64,000 nucleotides of DNA. Source: Calliopum simillimum (lineage: Eukaryota > Arthropoda > Insecta > Diptera > Lauxaniidae). The stretch covers positions 75,808,909 through 75,872,908 of the forward strand of contig OX638368.1 in NCBI GenBank assembly GCA_951812925.1. Reading direction: 5' to 3'. A program made the position numbers and the translations under genes. This document shows, one piece after another, positions 63,383-64,000 of the stretch; position 1 is the stretch's first letter, and every line of letters starts with the position of its first letter. The notes beneath the pieces are model-generated. The model saw nothing but the letters and a program-made list of their open reading frames with translations, had not been told where the DNA came from and searched no databases.

Positions 63383-63790
63383 AAGAAGAGAAAATATCTC
63401 AGAAACCATACAAGATACAGCAATTTTAATGCCAAATTCGGATTTAGAATCGCCAAATACAAATAAAATACTATTTTGATTTTTGTTCGTTGCATTTTTA
63501 TTAACAATTTTCTTATGAAAATATAGCTTTTTTAAATATTGTTTAAAAAATTATATAATTCCGACCGCGCTCCAAAATGTTTCTATAAGAAGAGAAGATA
63601 TCTCAGAAATAATACAAGATACAGCAATTTTAATGCCAGATTCGGATTTAGAATCGCCAAATGCAAATAAAATGATTATTTTGATTTATGTTTGTTGCAT
63701 TTTTTTAACAATTTTTTTTTAATGAAAATATAACTTTTATAAATATTGTTTAAAAAATTATATAATTCCAGCCGCGCTCCAAAATGTTTC
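63383..63790. repeat. 204-bp tandem duplication with the GATATCTC module
   Basis: Two copies (63383-63586 and 63587-63790), both starting aagaagag(a)aaatatctcag and ending gcgctccaaaatgtttct, about 92% alike by eye. The first 110 bases of each resemble modules in the palindromes at 28.9, 52.4 and 53.7 kb. Confidence 0.75.
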
Positions 63791-64000
63791 TGATTTTAAA
63801 TAAAAAAAAAAACAAAATTTTAAAAAAAAAAAATCATCAAAATCGGAGCTGTTCTTGAGGACTTCCTCATTTTGCCTGTTTTTTGGCTTCATTGACTCCA
63901 CTAATCTGGAACGTTCAAGAAATAGTACTTAAAAAAATTTATTCACATTTTCAAATAGTGAGTATATTCGCCTTTAGTATACGAAACTTGGATAAGATGA

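Overview
The window is AT-rich eukaryotic DNA from an insect, most likely a fly. Evidence: dipteran-type transposons throughout (mdg3/micropia-like Gypsy, BEL/Pao, Copia, a 297/17.6-like element, an I-clade LINE, an RTE-type LINE, a rosa-like DD41D Tc1/mariner), and DINE-1-like interspersed repeats carrying a GCCA/GACA microsatellite. A tephritid fruit fly would fit, but that is inference. I find no convincing single-copy host gene. It reads as a transposon graveyard: pericentromeric heterochromatin or a piRNA-cluster-like locus are reasonable guesses. Nearly everything is a mobile element, often nested and often provable from target-site duplications (TSDs) or from intact empty-site copies inside the window. 

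Region 1 (1-15.1 kb). An inverted-repeat family (1369-2080 and 13289-13800) was split by an RTE-type LINE (2081-13276, TSD aataggaaacga). The LINE was split by a BED-finger hAT transposon (2167-10745, 8-bp TSD ggcatgcc) and by a 1.2-kb foldback. The hAT gene was split by a small element with partial direct and inverted tandem units that carries a complete type I hammerhead ribozyme, a tRNA-like box A/box B segment and a 64-codon ORF (2599-8647). That element was split by a young, almost intact Gypsy retrotransposon (2661-7890, 4-bp TSD attt). A Tc1 remnant at 14.0-15.1 kb is split by a GATATC-rich foldback MITE. 

Region 2 (15.7-40.9 kb). A foldback element is followed by one old BEL/Pao retrotransposon stretched to 23.9 kb (16988-40847): 272-bp LTRs, 5-bp TSD aacgg and a tRNA-Tyr-type primer site. 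Its gag, protease, RT and integrase remains are interrupted by a DINE-like repeat, an I-clade LINE with a 13-bp TSD, a hAT with 8-bp TSD, a 4.9-kb palindromic element with 8-bp TSD, a palindrome made of two Tc1 N-terminal halves, and a 3.7-kb palindrome that hosts an uninterrupted DD41D mariner transposase gene. 

Region 3 (40.9-55.3 kb). Mostly non-coding foldback DNA: a degenerate copy of the 4.9-kb palindrome family, an inverted pair of MITEs with a Harbinger-like MITE inside, head-to-tail DINE-like repeats split by a 3.7-kb TA-flanked element with a pogo-like remnant inside, and composite palindromes at 49.8-54.7 kb. 

Region 4 (55.3-64 kb). A minus-strand 297/17.6-like LTR element with two apparently identical LTRs but gag, protease and half of RT deleted; a DINE fragment; a minus-strand Copia pseudogene cut by a second, internally deleted BEL element; and a 204-bp tandem duplication. 

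The most promising items are the hammerhead/tRNA-like tandem element, the intact DD41D transposase, and the sequence modules shared by otherwise different palindromic elements.
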